A stretch of DNA of 64,000 nucleotides from Ruicaihuangia caeni (GCF_029952955.1 NZ_JASATX010000001.1:620001-684000); one strand, 5' to 3'; shown: positions 37,323 through 46,814, counted from the stretch's first letter. The notes: generated by a model from the sequence alone, not told the origin. Translations and numbers: made by a program.

Positions 37323-38114
37323 ATGGCGGCAGGCAAGAGCGAAGACATCGCGCTCGCGGTGTCGACCGTGATCTTCGCGCTGCACGCCGAAGCACCTCAA
37401 GCGCGCCCGTCGCTGCACCTCCCGCTGGTCCGCCGCATCCGGGAGCCCTTCGCGGGGCGTTGGGCGCTGCCCGGTGGCCCTCTTCTGCCGCAGGAGGGCC
37501 TCAGTGCCGCCGCCGCCCGCAATCTGCAGCAGACGACGGGGCTTCGCCCCGGCTACCTCGAGCAGCTTTACGCATTCGGTGACCCGGATCGTTCTCCCTC
37601 CGCCGGGCGGATGGTCTCCGTCGTCTATTGGGCGCTGGTGCACGCAGATGCCGTCACCGACACGTCGAGCGATGATAACGTGCGGTGGTTCGCGGCCGAT
37701 GACCTCCCGAGCCTCGCCTTCGATCACAACCTGATCGTCGAGTACGCGCTCTGGCGCCTGCGAAACAAGATGGAATACAGCCGCATCGCGCACGCGATGC
37801 TCGGTGAGACGTTCACGCTCTCCGAACTCCGACAGGTGTACGAGGCCGTGCTGCGCAAGCCTCTCGACCCTGCGAACTTCCGGCGACAGGTCGAGGCATC
37901 GGGTGCTCTGGTCGCAACCGACTCAGTGGTGACCGGCGGTCGCCACCGCCCCCCACGCCTCTACCGCTACAACGACGCGGTCGACATGACCGACAACGGT
38001 CCGCTCACGGACATCCCGCAGCATCCGCCGCCGCACGCCGCCGACTCCGCAGACCTCCCCGATCCAACCGATCCGACAGCTCTCAATGACCCGACCGACA
38101 GGAGCAACCTGTGA
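37323..38114 (+). CDS. nrtR: NrtR-like Nudix transcriptional regulator of NAD synthesis
   Basis: NrtR proteins combine a Nudix-like domain that binds ADP-ribose or related NAD metabolites with a C-terminal winged helix that binds DNA. The 263-residue protein has the Nudix fold start (AGRWALPGGPLLPQEGLSAAA). The catalytic REUxEE part of the Nudix box reads RNLQQTT, so hydrolase activity is probably lost, as in NrtR. The second half (MEYSRIAHAMLGETFTLSELRQ) fits the winged helix. The last ~45 residues are a Pro/Asp-rich tail. AGGAGAGG sits 6 bases before the ATG at 37323. The nadA-nadB-nadC genes follow directly, which fixes the role. Confidence 0.85.
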   Translation: MAAGKSEDIALAVSTVIFALHAEAPQARPSLHLPLVRRIREPFAGRWALPGGPLLPQEGLSAAAARNLQQTTGLRPGYLEQLYAFGDPDRSPSAGRMVSVVYWALVHADAVTDTSSDDNVRWFAADDLPSLAFDHNLIVEYALWRLRNKMEYSRIAHAMLGETFTLSELRQVYEAVLRKPLDPANFRRQVEASGALVATDSVVTGGRHRPPRLYRYNDAVDMTDNGPLTDIPQHPPPHAADSADLPDPTDPTALNDPTDRSNL

Positions 38115-39373
38115 CCTCGATCGACACTCTGCTGACGCGCGACGGCGAAGCCGAGTCGTGCACGCCCGAGCTCGCGATGCCCACTTGGACCTTCGACCCG
38201 GCACCGGGCTACGGTCCCGGCGCCTCGATGGGGGATGTCATCCCGGTCGGCTCCCCGCGTCAGGGGCAGCTTCCTGAGGAGTACCGCTCCGCCTCCGCCG
38301 AGGAGCTCGACCAGCGCATCCGTGCTGTGAAGCAGCGGCTCGGAGACCGCGCCGTGGTGCTCGGGCACTACTACCAGCGCGACGAGATCGTGGAGCACGC
38401 CGACTTCATCGGCGATTCCTACCAGCTGGCGAACGCGGCGCTCACGAAGCCGGACGCCGAGGCGATCTTCTTCTGCGGCGTGCACTTCATGGCCGAGACC
38501 GCCGACATCCTCACCCGCGACGATCAAGCGGTCATCCTGCCGAATCTTGCGGCCGGTTGCTCCATGGCGGATATGGCCGACATCGACTCGGTCACCGAGT
38601 GCTGGGAGCAGCTCGAGGAGTTGTACGGCACCGAGACCGACGAGCGCGGGCGGATGCCGATCCTTCCCGTCACCTACATGAACTGCTCGGCCGCGCTCAA
38701 AGGCTTCGTCGGCGAACGCGGTGGCATCGTCTGCACCTCCTCGAACGCATCGACGGTGCTCGAGTGGGCGTTCGAGCGCGGCCAGCGCGTGCTGTTCTTC
38801 CCCGACCAGCACCTCGGGCGCAACACGGCCAAGCGAATGGGGGTGCCGCTGGAGCGCATGCCCATGTGGAACCCTCGGCTCCCGCTGGGCGGCAACTCGC
38901 CCCAGGAACTGCTCGACGCGCAGGTACTGCTGTGGCACGGCTTCTGCTCGGTGCATCGCCGCTTCACCGTCGAGCAGATCGAAAAGGCGCGCGCCGAGTA
39001 CCCAGGAGTGCGGGTGCTCGTGCACCCCGAATGCCCCATGCCCGTCGTCGACGCCGCCGATGAGATCGGCTCGACCGACTTCATCCGGCGCGCCGTGGCC
39101 TCCGCGACCGAGCCAACGACGTTCGCGATCGGCACCGAGATCAACCTCGTGAACCGACTCGCCGCCGAATTCCCCCAGCACAGGATCTTCTGCCTCGACC
39201 CCGTCATCTGCCCGTGCTCGACCATGTACCGCATTCACCCCGGCTACCTCGCCTGGGTCATGGAGGCGTTCGAACGGGGCGAGGTGCTCAACCGCATCAC
39301 GGTGGAAGAATCAGTCGCCGAGCCGGCGCGGCTGGCGCTCGAGCGCATGCTCGCCGCGCTGCCCCAAGGCTGA
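38111..39373 (+). CDS. nadA: Quinolinate synthase
   Basis: NadA condenses iminoaspartate with dihydroxyacetone phosphate to quinolinate, using a [4Fe-4S] cluster. The 420-residue protein has the three cluster-ligand regions: FFCGVHFMAETADI, VTYMNCSAALKGF/GIVCTSSNA and CLDPVICPCSTMY. The GTG start overlaps the regulator stop (GTGA). The ~40-residue N-terminal extension before QRLGDRAVVLGHYYQRDEIVEH is usual for the long form. A dedicated cysteine desulfurase is encoded later in the operon, consistent with cluster assembly. Confidence 0.96.
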   Translation: MTSIDTLLTRDGEAESCTPELAMPTWTFDPAPGYGPGASMGDVIPVGSPRQGQLPEEYRSASAEELDQRIRAVKQRLGDRAVVLGHYYQRDEIVEHADFIGDSYQLANAALTKPDAEAIFFCGVHFMAETADILTRDDQAVILPNLAAGCSMADMADIDSVTECWEQLEELYGTETDERGRMPILPVTYMNCSAALKGFVGERGGIVCTSSNASTVLEWAFERGQRVLFFPDQHLGRNTAKRMGVPLERMPMWNPRLPLGGNSPQELLDAQVLLWHGFCSVHRRFTVEQIEKARAEYPGVRVLVHPECPMPVVDAADEIGSTDFIRRAVASATEPTTFAIGTEINLVNRLAAEFPQHRIFCLDPVICPCSTMYRIHPGYLAWVMEAFERGEVLNRITVEESVAEPARLALERMLAALPQG

Positions 39374-39478
39374 TGCCGCGGATGATCTTCGAACAGGCTG
39401 GTCGCGCCGGGGCAGTACGCAGCACTCCTCGCGGCGCGGCCGTTGCCGTGGTCGCCTTCGCCGTCGGTCGTGCTTGAG

Positions 39479-41107
39479 ATGGGGCACGTCATCGTGGTCG
39501 GCAGCGGCGTCGCCGGCCTCACCGCTGCACTCACCGCGGCGGCGCACCACAGGGTCACCCTCGTCACGAAGCAGCGCATCGGCGACAGCAACTCCTGGTT
39601 CGCCCAGGGAGGGGTCGCTGTCGCGCTCGGCCACGACGACAGTGCGGCGGCGCACATCGCTGACACGCTCGCGGCCGGCGACGGCGGGTGCCACTCGGCT
39701 GCGGTCGAGGTGCTCTGCCGGGAGGGCGCCGACAGCATCCGACGCCTCATCGAGCTCGGAATGCCGTTCGACCGTGCCATCGAGGGCGACACCGGCTCGG
39801 GAGCCGGTGACGATCTAGCGCGGGCGCAGGAAGGCGCGCATTCGCGCCCACGGATCCTGCATGCGAGCGGCGACGCGACCGGCCGCGTGATGGTGCAGAC
39901 CCTGGTCGCTGCTGTGCGCGCCAGGAACATCGAACTCGTCGAGGAGCGCTTCCTCGTCGACATCGAGATCGAGAACGGTCGTACCCGCGGCGTCCGGCTC
40001 GCTGTGCCCGACGGCAGTGAGCACTCTGTGGAGGGCGATGCGGTGATCATCGCCACCGGCGGCGCGGGCATGCTGTTCGAGCACACGACCAATCCATCTG
40101 GGGCGACGGGGGATGGCATCGCGGCCGCTGCACGGGCCGGCGCCGTCCTCGCCGACCTGGAGTTCATGCAGTTCCACCCCACTGCCCTCGCGGTGCCGGG
40201 CACGCCGCTCATCTCAGAGGCCGTGCGTGGCGAAGGCGCCGTGCTCCTCGATCGCGCGGGACGTCGCTTCATGATGGAGGTGCACCCCGACGCGGAACTC
40301 GCACCGCGAGACGTCGTCGCCCGCGCGATCGCCGAGTGCCAGCGACGCCAGCCCGACGTGCCGGTGATGCTCGATGCCACATCGATCGGTGCTGATCGTC
40401 TTGTCGAACGCTTCCCTGGGCTCACCGCCGCATGCGCGCGTCACGGGTTCGATTGGACGTCCGAACCGGTGCCCGTGACCCCGGCCGCCCACTACCTCAT
40501 GGGAGGCGTGCACACCGACCTCGACGGGCGCTCGAGCGTCCAGGGGCTCTTCGCGGTGGGCGAGGCAGCGTGCACGGGAGTGCACGGAGCGAACCGGCTC
40601 GCATCGAACTCGCTGCTCGAGGCGCTCGTCTTCGCACGCCGCGCTGCCACGGCCGTCGACGCACCATGGCCGCACGGCAGCCCGTCCTCCGTGAATGCGA
40701 CGCCGCTCCCGCCGCACGACAGCCTCGGGGATGCAGCGGCCGGCGTCGCTGCCACACCGGTCGACCGACTCGCACTGCGCCGAGCCATGTGGGAGTTGGT
40801 CGGCCTTCATCGGAATGTCGTCGGCCTCGAGTCGGCGGCCGAGCTGTTCTCGGCATGGACTGCGCCCCCGGCGCCGAGCTCCTTCGCGGAGCGGGAAGAC
40901 GCAAACCTGCTGCAACTGGCGCGGGCGATGACCGCTGCTGCCATGGCGAGGAAGGGCTCGCTGGGGGCGCATTTCCGCACCGACGCGTCCGCCACCGCAG
41001 ACGGATCGCGACACGACCCGAGCGGCTCACGGCAAGAAGAGCGGCGCAGTCGACCGCGAAACGACCCTCAAGACCACCCACGCGACAATCCACAAGAGGC
41101 AGCCTGA
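39479..41107 (+). CDS. nadB: L-aspartate oxidase
   Basis: NadB is a flavoprotein that oxidises L-aspartate to iminoaspartate for NadA. The 542-residue protein begins MGHVIVVGSGVAGL with the FAD dinucleotide fold G-x-G-x-x-G. It has the succinate-dehydrogenase-like active-site blocks NSWFAQGGVAVAL, EFMQFHPTAL and RFMMEVHPDAELAPRDVVARAI. The C-terminal ~40 residues are Arg/Asp/Gln-rich. The ATG at 39479 is preferred over TTG 39443 or GTG 39470; no strong ribosome binding site is visible and about 105 bases separate it from nadA. The stop overlaps the nadC ATG. Confidence 0.92.
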   Translation: MGHVIVVGSGVAGLTAALTAAAHHRVTLVTKQRIGDSNSWFAQGGVAVALGHDDSAAAHIADTLAAGDGGCHSAAVEVLCREGADSIRRLIELGMPFDRAIEGDTGSGAGDDLARAQEGAHSRPRILHASGDATGRVMVQTLVAAVRARNIELVEERFLVDIEIENGRTRGVRLAVPDGSEHSVEGDAVIIATGGAGMLFEHTTNPSGATGDGIAAAARAGAVLADLEFMQFHPTALAVPGTPLISEAVRGEGAVLLDRAGRRFMMEVHPDAELAPRDVVARAIAECQRRQPDVPVMLDATSIGADRLVERFPGLTAACARHGFDWTSEPVPVTPAAHYLMGGVHTDLDGRSSVQGLFAVGEAACTGVHGANRLASNSLLEALVFARRAATAVDAPWPHGSPSSVNATPLPPHDSLGDAAAGVAATPVDRLALRRAMWELVGLHRNVVGLESAAELFSAWTAPPAPSSFAEREDANLLQLARAMTAAAMARKGSLGAHFRTDASATADGSRHDPSGSRQEERRSRPRNDPQDHPRDNPQEAA

Positions 41108-42045
41108 TGACAACCACCACCACGAGCATGCCGAGCGCGTCCGGCTCCGAGTCGGCCGGGCTCCGTCACCTGCAGCCGCTCGACCCGCACGCCGTGGAGG
41201 GCATCGTGCGAATGGCCCTCGCGGAAGACGCTCCGTGGGGAGACATCACGAGCGAGACGCTCATCCCGCCGGGCACTCGCGCTCGTGCCGTGTTCGCCGC
41301 GCGACAGCCCGGGGTACTCGCCGGCATGCAGGTGTTCGACTCGACGATGCGAGCCACAGACCCGCTGGCCGTCGTGGAGCACGCCCTCCGTGACGGTGAT
41401 CGCTTCGACGCCGGGATGGCGGTCGCCTCGGTCGAGGGCGACGCGCGGGCGATTCTGCGCGCAGAGCGCATCGCGCTCAACCTCGTGCAGCGAATGAGCG
41501 GCATCGCGACGCTCACCGCTCAGTATGTGGAGGCGGTGTCGGGCACTTCAGCCCGCATCGTCGACACCCGGAAGACCACCCCCGGGCTTCGCCTGCTCGA
41601 GCGCCACGCGGTGCGCTGCGGCGGCGGCCACAACCACCGCTACTCGCTGTCGGACGCCGTGCTCGCGAAAGACAACCACCTTGCCGTGCTCACAGCCGGC
41701 GGTCGTGACCTCACCGAAGCGCTGCGCGATGCTCGCTCCCGTCTCGGACACACGACGCACCTCGAAGTCGAGGTCGACCGACTGGATCAGATCCAGCCGG
41801 TGCTCGCCGGCGGTGCCGACACGATCATGCTCGATAACTTCACGCTCGACGAACTGCGACGCGGTGTCGCACTCATCGGCGGACGAGCGGTGGTCGAGGC
41901 GAGCGGCGGCGTGAGCCTTCAGACCGTGGCCGATATCGCCGCCACGGGCGTCGACGTGATCTCGGTCGGTGCGCTCACGCACAGCGCGCCCGCGATCGAC
42001 CTCGGGCTCGACATCGAGCTCGAGCCAGGCGCCGACCGCGGCTAG
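41107..42045 (+). CDS. nadC: Nicotinate-nucleotide diphosphorylase (carboxylating)
   Basis: NadC converts quinolinate and PRPP to nicotinate mononucleotide. The 312-residue protein has LAEDAPWGDITSE near the start and RMSGIATLTAQYV. The catalytic and binding residues are in DTRKTTPGLRLLERHAVRCGGG (described, residues ~157-178), and EVEVD plus MLDNF follow. The ~18-residue Thr/Ser-rich start is variable. ATG overlaps the nadB stop. With nadA and nadB it completes de novo NAD synthesis from aspartate. Confidence 0.96.
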   Translation: MTTTTTSMPSASGSESAGLRHLQPLDPHAVEGIVRMALAEDAPWGDITSETLIPPGTRARAVFAARQPGVLAGMQVFDSTMRATDPLAVVEHALRDGDRFDAGMAVASVEGDARAILRAERIALNLVQRMSGIATLTAQYVEAVSGTSARIVDTRKTTPGLRLLERHAVRCGGGHNHRYSLSDAVLAKDNHLAVLTAGGRDLTEALRDARSRLGHTTHLEVEVDRLDQIQPVLAGGADTIMLDNFTLDELRRGVALIGGRAVVEASGGVSLQTVADIAATGVDVISVGALTHSAPAIDLGLDIELEPGADRG

Positions 42046-42052
42046 GAGCACG

Positions 42053-43243
42053 ATGTCAGCTCTTCGAGATGCGGAGACTCGTCCGCTGTACCTCGATGCC
42101 GCCGCGACCGCACCTCCACGTCGTGAGGTCGTCGAAGCCATGTGGCCGTACCTCACTTCGGTGTTCGGCAATCCGGCGAGTCGTCATGGCGTGGGGGAGC
42201 GCGCGCGTCGTGCCCTGGACGCGGCACTCGAAGAGCTCGCAGCGCTGCTCGGCTGCCGCCCCTCCGAACTCATCGTCACCTCGGGCGGCACAGAGGCAGA
42301 CAATCTGGCGATCAAGGGCATCGCGCTCGCCGCTCCGCGCAAGCGCAGGATCGTCACCACGGCGATCGAGCATCCCGCGGTGCTCGAGAGCGCCCGCTAC
42401 CTGCAGCGCATGCACGGGTTCGACCTCGCGCTACTGGAGGTCGATGAGCATGCGCTCGTCGATGCCGAGAGGCTGCGCGAGGTTGCGACTCGCGGAACCA
42501 CCCTCGTCTCGGTGATGTTGGCGAACAACGAGGTCGGCACCGTGCAGCCCCTCGCTGAGCTGGCAGAGATCACCAGGCGTCTTGGCGTCCCCCTGCACAC
42601 GGATGCCGTCCAGGCCGCCGGGATGCTGCCTCTCCACATGCCTGAGCTCGGCGTCGACGCCCTCTCCATCGCAGGTCACAAGCTCGGCACGCCACGGGGC
42701 GCCGGCCTGCTGTTCGTTCGTCGCGGCATCCGCCTGGAGCCGCTGATGCACGGCGGCGGCCAGCAGCGAGACCGTCGCTCTGGCACGGAAGACGTGGCAG
42801 CCGCGGTCGGGCTCGCCATGGCGCTTCGGCTCGCCACCGCCGAGCGAGTCGAGCACGCGGAGCGCTTGGCGGGCGCGCGCGACCGGTTCATCCGCACCGT
42901 GCTCGACACAGTGCCCGGCGCCCGACTGACCGGTCACCCTTCCCAGCGGCTGCCGAACAACGCCTCATTCTGCTTCGAGGGGACCGCGGGCGAGGCGGTG
43001 CTGCTCGAGCTCGAGCGCAGGGCGGTCATCTGCTCCAGCGGCTCCGCGTGCGCGGCCGGCAGCACGGAACCGTCTTCGGTGCTCACCGCGATGGGCATCC
43101 CTGCCGAGATCGCCCACACCGCTGTGCGCTTCACGTTCTCGGCCGAGACCACCGAGCGCGAGCTCGACCGCGCCGCGGCGCTGCTGCACCAAGCCGTCGC
43201 TTCGGTGCAAGAGATCGGCGTGCATGTCGCCCGAGCGCAATGA
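42053..43243 (+). CDS. Cysteine desulfurase (NadS type)
   Basis: This 396-residue PLP enzyme takes sulfur from cysteine for Fe-S cluster assembly. It has YLDAAATAPPRREV at the start, GGTEADNLAIKG, and the PLP lysine in SIAGHKLGTPRGAG. The mobile-loop cysteine lies in ICSSGSACAAGSTEPS near residue 330. AGGAG is at 42044-42048 before the ATG. Its place in the operon suggests the role called NadS, supplying or repairing the cluster of NadA. It could also serve as a general IscS. Confidence 0.9.
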   Translation: MSALRDAETRPLYLDAAATAPPRREVVEAMWPYLTSVFGNPASRHGVGERARRALDAALEELAALLGCRPSELIVTSGGTEADNLAIKGIALAAPRKRRIVTTAIEHPAVLESARYLQRMHGFDLALLEVDEHALVDAERLREVATRGTTLVSVMLANNEVGTVQPLAELAEITRRLGVPLHTDAVQAAGMLPLHMPELGVDALSIAGHKLGTPRGAGLLFVRRGIRLEPLMHGGGQQRDRRSGTEDVAAAVGLAMALRLATAERVEHAERLAGARDRFIRTVLDTVPGARLTGHPSQRLPNNASFCFEGTAGEAVLLELERRAVICSSGSACAAGSTEPSSVLTAMGIPAEIAHTAVRFTFSAETTERELDRAAALLHQAVASVQEIGVHVARAQ

Positions 43244-44354
43244 ACGTGCGATCGACGCCGGTGCCAACGGCTATGCGATGCGCCACGATGGGGACATGCC
43301 GGCCTTGCAGCTCTCCCCGTCGCTCGAGTCAGCGATCGCTCAGTTCGAAGACACCGCCGGCTATCTGGCTGTCGCGTCGATCGGCATTCCTCCGAGACAC
43401 GCCGTCAGCGCGATGCGCCGCGATCTCGATGCGTGGGCGAGGGCCGACCGCGACCCTCAAGGCTACGACGAGGCAGTAGGACGCACGCGCGAGCATTACG
43501 CAAGGCTCGTGGGAGTGGCGCCCAGCCGAGTGGCGATCGGCTCTCAGACCTCGGTCATGGCGAGCGTCATCGCAGCGGCCGTGCCGCCGGGGGCCGAGGT
43601 GCTGTGCGTCCAGGGCGACTTCAGTTCGCTCGTCGCCCCGTTCAGCATGCGCAGCGATATTCACCTCAGAGCCGTGCCCCTCGAGGCGCTCGCGGACGCC
43701 ATCGGCGACCGCACCTGGCTCGTGGCGTTCTCGCTGGTGCAATCGGCGACGGGTGCCATCGCCGACGTGCCATCGGTCCTGAGCGCCGCGCGCATGATGG
43801 GCGCGTACACGCTGTGCGACACGACTCAGGCGGCAGGGGTAATGCCGGTCGACGCCGCGCTGTTCGACGCGACCATCTGCCATGCCTACAAGTGGCTGTG
43901 CAGTCCGCGCGGCGTCGCCTTCATGACGCTTCGCGAGCGCTTCGCCGACCTGCTCACACCGGTGCAGGCCGGATGGTACGCGGGTGCTGATGTGTGGGAG
44001 AGCTGCTACTGGCCGCGAGTGGAACTCGCAGCCGACGCGCACCGCTTCGATGTGTCGCCTGCCTGGCAGGCATGGATCGGCGCCGAGCAGTCGATCGGAA
44101 TGTTCGCCGGTCTCGACCTCGACGAGGTGTGGCAGCGAACCGCGAGCCTCGGGTCCGCCCTCTGCGAGGCGCTCGAACTGCCCGAACAGCATCAGGCGAT
44201 CGTGACCTGGCCGGATGCCGAGGGTGACGATCTGCATCGGCTCATCGCCGTTGGCATCCGAGTGTCAAGCAGAGCAGGCCGACTGCGCGCCTCCTTTCAT
44301 CTCTGGAATACCGAGGACGACGTGGAGGCAGTGGTCCATGCCCTGCGCCCCTAG
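43224..44354 (+). CDS. Class V aminotransferase-fold PLP enzyme
   Basis: This 376-residue class V PLP protein resembles the isopenicillin-N epimerase/selenocysteine-lyase branch. The likely PLP lysine is in CHAYKWLCSPRGVAFM near residue 220, with DTTQAAGVMPVD before it. It begins at ATG 43224, overlapping the cysteine desulfurase gene by 20 bases; ATG 43278 or 43296 are alternative starts. The overlap puts it in the NAD operon, but no NAD-pathway reaction needs it. A link to kynurenine or cysteine metabolism is only conjecture. The substrate is unknown. Confidence 0.78.
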   Translation: MSPERNERAIDAGANGYAMRHDGDMPALQLSPSLESAIAQFEDTAGYLAVASIGIPPRHAVSAMRRDLDAWARADRDPQGYDEAVGRTREHYARLVGVAPSRVAIGSQTSVMASVIAAAVPPGAEVLCVQGDFSSLVAPFSMRSDIHLRAVPLEALADAIGDRTWLVAFSLVQSATGAIADVPSVLSAARMMGAYTLCDTTQAAGVMPVDAALFDATICHAYKWLCSPRGVAFMTLRERFADLLTPVQAGWYAGADVWESCYWPRVELAADAHRFDVSPAWQAWIGAEQSIGMFAGLDLDEVWQRTASLGSALCEALELPEQHQAIVTWPDAEGDDLHRLIAVGIRVSSRAGRLRASFHLWNTEDDVEAVVHALRP

Positions 44355-44401
44355 TCGGGGGCATCTAATCGCGAGGAATCCTCATGCAAGGCGAGCGCCG
44401 G

Positions 44402-44407
44402 TAGGAT
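44402..44407 (+). promoter_or_regulatory. Predicted -10 element of glyS
   Basis: TAGGAT is followed by six bases and then a TTG at 44414 that is in frame with glyS. The favoured translation start is 51 bases further on at GTG 44465. Confidence 0.55.
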
Positions 44408-44464
44408 CGTGGTTTGTATTCGATCGACCGGGCACCCAGCTCGGCTGACCCAGGGAGCTCTTTC

Positions 44465-45850
44465 GTGGCCGCACCGTCTCGTCTCGATTCCGTCATCTCG
44501 CTGGCCAAGCGCCGCGGATTCGTGTTCCAGGCGGGTGAGATCTACGGCGGGTCGCGTTCCGCTTGGGACTACGGGCCGCTGGGCGTCGAGCTCAAGGAGA
44601 ACATCAAGCGGCAGTGGTGGCGCACCATGGTCACCGGCCGTGAAGACGTCGTCGGACTCGACTCGTCGGTGATCCTGCCGCGTCGCGTGTGGGAGGCATC
44701 CGGCCACGTCGAGGTCTTCAGCGATCCGCTCGTCGAGTGCCTGAACTGCCACAAGCGGTATCGCGCAGATCACCTCGAAGAGGAATACGAGGAGAAGAAG
44801 GGCCGGGCGCCGGAGAACGGGCTCGCCGATATCGTCTGCGTGAACTGCGGCACCAAGGGCAAGTGGACGGAGCCCAAGGAGTTCTCAGGCCTGCTCAAGA
44901 CCTTCCTCGGCCCCGTCGACGACGAAGCGGGGCTGCACTACCTGCGACCCGAGACCGCGCAGGGCATCTTCGTCAACTTCGCGAATGTGCTCTCGGCCGC
45001 GCGCATGCGCCCGCCGTTCGGCATCGGTCAGATCGGCAAGAGCTTCCGCAACGAGATCACCCCGGGCAACTTCATCTTCCGCACACGCGAGTTCGAGCAG
45101 ATGGAGATGGAGTTCTTCGTCGAGCCGGGCACCGATGAGGAATGGCACCAGTACTGGATCGATCAGCGATTCAACTGGTACGTCGATCTTGGCATCGACG
45201 CCGACAACCTGCGCCTCTTCGAGCACCCGAAGGAGAAGCTGTCGCACTACGCGAAGCGCACTGTCGACATCGAGTACCGCTTCGGCTTCTCGGGCAGCGA
45301 GTTCGGCGAGCTCGAGGGCATCGCGAACCGCACCGACTTCGATCTGACCACGCACTCGCAGCACTCTGGCACCGATCTCTCGTACTTCGACCAGAACAAG
45401 CAGGAGCGCTGGGTGCCGTACGTGATCGAGCCGGCCGCAGGCCTCACGAGGTCGGTGATGGCCTTCCTCGTCGATGCGTACGCCGAGGACGAGGCGCCCA
45501 ACACCAAGGGCGGCGTCGACAAGCGCACGGTGCTTCGTCTCGACCGCAGGCTCGCCCCGGTCAAGGCGGCAGTGCTGCCGCTCTCGCGCAACGAGCAGCT
45601 CTCGCCGGTGGCACGCAACCTCGCCGCCGAGCTGCGCGGGTTCTGGAACATCGACTTCGACGACGCGGGCGCCATCGGACGCCGGTACCGTCGCCAAGAC
45701 GAGATTGGCACGCCGTTCTGCGTCACCGTCGACTTCGACACTCTCGAGGATCAAGCCGTCACAGTGCGCGAGCGCGACACGATGCAGCAGCAGCGGGTGT
45801 CGCTCGACAAGCTGCGCGGCTACCTCGCTGAGCGGCTCGTCGGCGCCTGA
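44465..45850 (+). CDS. glyS: Glycyl-tRNA synthetase
   Basis: This is the homodimeric (alpha2) class II glycyl-tRNA synthetase, 461 residues. It starts at [18 protein letters not shown] and shows [17 protein letters not shown] as well as two Cys pairs (CLNCHKRY and CVNCGTKG) that can bind zinc. Motif 2 is [29 protein letters not shown] (described, residues ~190-218), and the anticodon-binding domain is C-terminal. The GTG at 44465 is chosen because AGGGAG lies 7 bases upstream and homologues start with the same few residues. An in-frame TTG at 44414 sits on the predicted transcription start. Confidence 0.95.
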   Translation: MAAPSRLDSVISLAKRRGFVFQAGEIYGGSRSAWDYGPLGVELKENIKRQWWRTMVTGREDVVGLDSSVILPRRVWEASGHVEVFSDPLVECLNCHKRYRADHLEEEYEEKKGRAPENGLADIVCVNCGTKGKWTEPKEFSGLLKTFLGPVDDEAGLHYLRPETAQGIFVNFANVLSAARMRPPFGIGQIGKSFRNEITPGNFIFRTREFEQMEMEFFVEPGTDEEWHQYWIDQRFNWYVDLGIDADNLRLFEHPKEKLSHYAKRTVDIEYRFGFSGSEFGELEGIANRTDFDLTTHSQHSGTDLSYFDQNKQERWVPYVIEPAAGLTRSVMAFLVDAYAEDEAPNTKGGVDKRTVLRLDRRLAPVKAAVLPLSRNEQLSPVARNLAAELRGFWNIDFDDAGAIGRRYRRQDEIGTPFCVTVDFDTLEDQAVTVRERDTMQQQRVSLDKLRGYLAERLVGA

Positions 45851-45951
45851 GCAGGCCTCGGGGAACGCCGGGTCACCGGCTCGATCATGCCTCCAGTGGT
45901 ATCCAGCGCGTCCAGCGGAATACACAGGGGGGTCGGAAGGTTGAAGCGATC

Positions 45952-46683
45952 GTGAGCGATCAACAGCACTTGCCCGACAACACTCCTCAGAGCGCCTCCA
46001 GCGGCCCGATCAAGGTCGACATCTGGTCGGATATCGCGTGCCCATGGTGCTACATCGGCAAACGGCGCTTCGAGAAGGCCGTCGCGGAGTTCGGCGGCGA
46101 GGTCGAGATCGAGTACCACTCGTTCGAGCTCGCGCCCGATACGCCGGTCGACTTCGAGGGCAGCGAGGTTGACTTCCTGGCGGGACACAAGGGGATGGCG
46201 CCCGACCAGGTGCGAGGCATGCTCGAGCGGGTCGGCGGCATCGCGGCATCCGAGGGACTCGACTACGACTGGGATGCGCTCCGGCACACCAAGACGCTGA
46301 AGGCCCACCAGGTGCTGCACCTCGCCAAGGAACGCGGTGTGCAGCCACAGGTGAAGGAGCGACTGCTCAAGGCGTACTTCGAGCAGGGGCGTCACATCGG
46401 CCACGACGAGGAGCTCGCCGAACTTGCGGCTGAGGTAGGGCTCGACCGCGCCGAAGTGCTCGAGGCGCTGAGCGATGAGCGGTATCTGCCGGCCGTGCAG
46501 GCCGATATCGATCAGGCTCGTCAGTACGGCATCAACGGGGTCCCGTTCTTCGTCTTCGAAGACAAGTACGGAGTCTCGGGTGCGCAGGAGAGCCTGACGT
46601 TCAAGCAGGTGCTCGACCAGGTGCGGGCCGAGAAGACCGGTATCGCAGCAGCACCGGAGACAGCGGACGGGGCTTCCCGATGA
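45952..46683 (+). CDS. DsbA-family (FrnE-like) oxidoreductase
   Basis: This 243-residue thioredoxin-fold protein belongs to the DsbA/FrnE group of cytoplasmic proteins. It has the redox motif C30-P-W-C33 in WSDIACPWCYIGK, the inserted helical domain (TLKAHQVLHLAKERG) and the cis-proline region NGVPFFVFEDKYGVSGAQ. No signal peptide is present, so it acts in the cytoplasm, perhaps in oxidative-stress protection as for FrnE in other bacteria. The GTG start follows glyS by about 100 bases. The stop overlaps the ATG of a 44-residue ORF. Confidence 0.9.
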   Translation: MSDQQHLPDNTPQSASSGPIKVDIWSDIACPWCYIGKRRFEKAVAEFGGEVEIEYHSFELAPDTPVDFEGSEVDFLAGHKGMAPDQVRGMLERVGGIAASEGLDYDWDALRHTKTLKAHQVLHLAKERGVQPQVKERLLKAYFEQGRHIGHDEELAELAAEVGLDRAEVLEALSDERYLPAVQADIDQARQYGINGVPFFVFEDKYGVSGAQESLTFKQVLDQVRAEKTGIAAAPETADGASR

Positions 46684-46814
46684 GCGGCGGCTTCACCATG
46701 CTGGGCGCTGCCGACGCGGCTGCTTGTGAGGGCGGCGTGTGCGCCGTGCCCATGCGCGACGCGGACGACGCCCAGGCGACCGCATCCGTCATCGATGCTG
46801 TCGTCACCGACTGA
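46680..46814 (+). CDS. 44-residue Cys-containing small protein coupled to DsbA-family gene
   Basis: A short reading frame begins inside the stop codon of the DsbA-like gene (ATGA overlap) and encodes MSGGFTMLGAADAAACEGGV followed by CAVPMRDADDAQATASVIDA and a VVTD end. The two cysteines are spaced C-x4-C around Glu-Gly-Gly-Val. Tight coupling, the Cys pair and the absence of any hydrophobic segment suggest a cytosolic partner or substrate of the oxidoreductase. I do not recognise a family. The codon choice is GC-rich as in neighbouring genes, which supports translation, but the ORF is short enough to occur by chance. Confidence 0.6.
   Translation: MSGGFTMLGAADAAACEGGVCAVPMRDADDAQATASVIDAVVTD

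Noticed and set aside
39374-39478. Extra small gene between nadA and nadB
   Set aside because: The in-frame upstream codons of nadB and a plus-strand frame here show no family features and no ribosome binding site; treated as untranslated spacer.
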